64,000 bases of DNA. Origin: Amia ocellicauda. Lineage: Eukaryota > Chordata > Actinopteri > Amiiformes > Amiidae. Under the pieces are notes generated by a model. That model was not told the DNA's origin. It saw only the letters and a program-made list of their open reading frames with translations, and ran no database searches. Both the position numbers and the translations under genes were made by a program. Shown one piece after another: positions 62,111 to 64,000 of this stretch; the first letter of the stretch is position 1; each line of letters begins with the position of its first letter. The stretch is from contig NC_089863.1 of the NCBI RefSeq assembly GCF_036373705.1, positions 25,213,417 to 25,277,416 of the forward strand, written 5' to 3'.

Positions 62111-62947
62111 CAGCTTCTGGCATTATTGATTGTTTTCCTCCTTGCTCCCTTTCCCGTAGCCCTTGACTGTGACCCTACATCTTGACAGCACTTAGCTTTC
62201 ACCGTCCAGGATGTAGGACCTCACTTACTGTACTTGTGTAAATTGTAAATTGGAAGTTGTAAAATGTATTATATTTTGAATTGCTATATTTTATGTAAAT
62301 TGCATTTGTAATGATTGATTCCTTTACCGAACTGTATTTTTGCACTTTGTTTTGAATTTATGTTGTAAGTCTCCCAAGAAATAAAAACAATAATAATAAC
62401 AGACACAGACTGCAGCCTCATGTGTCTGCCTCCTGGGCCAAGGAGTTCAAAACGTTTAATCTCCATCAGATTGCATCACATTTGGAAATCCCATTTTTTG
62501 TGACCCAGGATCAGAAAATCCAGCAAGATTTTGTCCCGGTATTTCAAAAGTAATTGAGGATCAGATTACCCTAATCCAGCTCCAGACTTTTCAAGATTTC
62601 CAGATCATGCTTTTCAGTGCTGTAATCCTGCATATACCTACAGGATGGATATATAAACAACACATTTTAATTTTAATTTTGAGGCATTTTATTGTAATTA
62701 TATGATGTCATGTTTTGTACTAAATAAACACACCTGATTGATTGTAACATCTACATTGTAAAGAACAAAAATACACATAATACAGCAACAACTGAAAAAC
62801 TGTTCAGGCATACCCAAGGCATACCTTGAGGAGCTGAATACGAAGTCTGGCTTCAGTTTGCTGAAGTAGAGTCAGCCTTATTTGTTCCTTGCAAGATGAA
62901 TTTGCACCTCTGCCCGCTCTGTCTCACGTTGTAAAAGTGTTCCGTAG
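62111..62947. other. Intergenic region
   Basis: No recognisable gene or repeat. AT-rich. Confidence 0.45.
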
Positions 62948-63493
62948 TCATCGGATTCTTTTCTCTCTGCATTCCTGGTGTGCTTGAACCTTTTTTAGGA
63001 GGTAGCTGTGGTGTAGGCCTACTGCCAGCTGAGGGTCCAGCTTCTGGTTCAACAGGGGTGCAGACTTGTGTGACCTCTTGACAGACACACGTTTACTATC
63101 CAGCTGGGACTCACCTCCCTGTGCAACATTTGGTATCCCTTGCAGTGAATGGGAATCCTGTCCACCAATGATGTCTAGTACCACATCTGTGTATTCACTT
63201 CGTTTATAGGGCTTGTTGCCAGTTTCTGGGTTTTTGGCCTGACTGTGGTCTCTAGAAGCCTTCTTTTTTAGGTTCTTCCACTTCAACCACACTTGCCCCA
63301 CCGTCCTCTTCTGTCCAGACCCTGTTACAGTCACATTTGTTGTTATTTCTATCCATATTGGGTTATTCATTTTGGATGTTGCTGCTCCACCCTCTGCATT
63401 AAAAGTGCTGAATAAAGAGCTGTAGTGTGACCTTAAACTCTCTAGCAGTGAGTGGGTCTCTGCAGGTTTAAAATTTGGCCCCTTTGCATCCAT
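62948..63493 (-). CDS. Myb/SANT-like DNA-binding protein (Harbinger-type, 181 aa)
   Basis: The N-terminal 85 residues form a Myb/SANT-like domain (NFKPAETHSLLESLRSHYSSLF; WIEITTNV; RTVGQVWLKWKNLKKKA) of the kind found in the accessory Myb-like protein of PIF/Harbinger transposons and in host MSANTD/NAIF1-like genes. The middle is Ser/Gly-rich and the C-terminus is a basic helical stretch (LLKKVQAHQECREKRIR). The frame is open from an ATG in good context. In Harbinger elements this protein brings the nuclease to DNA, but no Harbinger nuclease gene lies within the window. It could be a remnant, or a first exon of a larger gene. Confidence 0.68.
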   Translation of the reverse strand: MDAKGPNFKPAETHSLLESLRSHYSSLFSTFNAEGGAATSKMNNPIWIEITTNVTVTGSGQKRTVGQVWLKWKNLKKKASRDHSQAKNPETGNKPYKRSEYTDVVLDIIGGQDSHSLQGIPNVAQGGESQLDSKRVSVKRSHKSAPLLNQKLDPQLAVGLHHSYLLKKVQAHQECREKRIR

Positions 63494-64000
63494 GTTTTGG
63501 CCTTGCCGGTATTGCCAAAACTGGCTTTTTATAAGTCTTAGCTTTAGTGGTTCTCAATAGATTGATTACAGAGGGACATATGCCTATTTAGTAAACAAAT
63601 GTTTGACCATGAAGAAGATGTGTTTGTGTTATTAATTTGTGTATGTTTATTATTATGTTTAATTCATATTGTGCAGGTGAACTCATAATTTGGTTGACTC
63701 CACTATTCAGAATGGTTACAGAATATGTGTGTTGTCTGTTGTATTACAGTAAATGTTACATAAAACCATAATATGCATTTTTCAACCATTTGTCTGTGGC
63801 ACTGTGATTGTCTTGGGGGTTTCATATACAGTGTCCACTCTCTTCACCTGTACAGTGAGAAGTGATGTGATTGGTGCTCACATCTCAGGCTTTTAAAACT
63901 GTTTGATCAATGTCTCATCTGGACCTTAGGACATCATGCTGATGGAGCGTTATTGTGTTAAAAATAACTTTCAACATACCATACTAACACTTTATAAAAA
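63494..64000. other. Intergenic region at window end
   Basis: AT-rich, nothing recognised. Confidence 0.5.

Overview
The window looks like vertebrate, most likely ray-finned fish, nuclear DNA. The inference rests on several Tc1-like DNA transposons, hAT and Harbinger-type remnants, an LTR retroelement, an immunoglobulin-superfamily exon pair, and an integrated Polinton/Maverick of the adintovirus type. No species can be named from the sequence alone.

Positions 1-41008 are a tandem satellite with a unit of about 3.4 kb: seven units and a partial eighth. A typical unit carries a tRNA-Ala(AGC) gene on the minus strand, a tRNA-Arg(TCG) gene on the plus strand about 320 bp away, a truncated Tc1-like element, an ATT-rich microsatellite, and an AT-rich stretch built from degenerate short palindromes. 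The tRNA genes are in various states: intact-looking, lost by deletion, or with an altered anticodon. Unit 2 is split by the Polinton.

Positions 4322-21025 (16,704 bp) are the Polinton, bounded by 181-bp terminal inverted repeats that differ at one base and by a 6-bp target duplication (CAGGAA). From the left come two large and two small orphan genes, then a rightward block: integrase with chromodomain, penton-like minor capsid protein, basic pX/pVI-like core protein, major capsid protein (interrupted by one in-frame TGA) and adenain-like protease. Convergent to it runs a leftward block: protein-primed-type DNA polymerase B with an OTU-like N-terminal region, FtsK/A32-like packaging ATPase, and two conserved Polinton proteins. 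At the right end is a gene that a simple ORF search shows only as its last exon. Reading splice signals gives six exons, five phase-1 introns and a 320-codon frame. The genes together cover integration, replication, capsid assembly, maturation and genome packaging. The orphans at both ends are candidates for host interaction.

Positions 41009-64000 are ordinary repeat-rich host DNA: a decayed protein-kinase fragment, inverted fragments of the tRNA satellite flanking an LTR retroelement (44221-50338) that keeps gag and protease but no reverse transcriptase, a dead Tc1-like copy (52013-53523), an intact-looking Tc1-like transposase (55780-56820), an IgSF V-type pseudogene, hAT transposase remnants, and a Myb/SANT-domain gene of Harbinger type.
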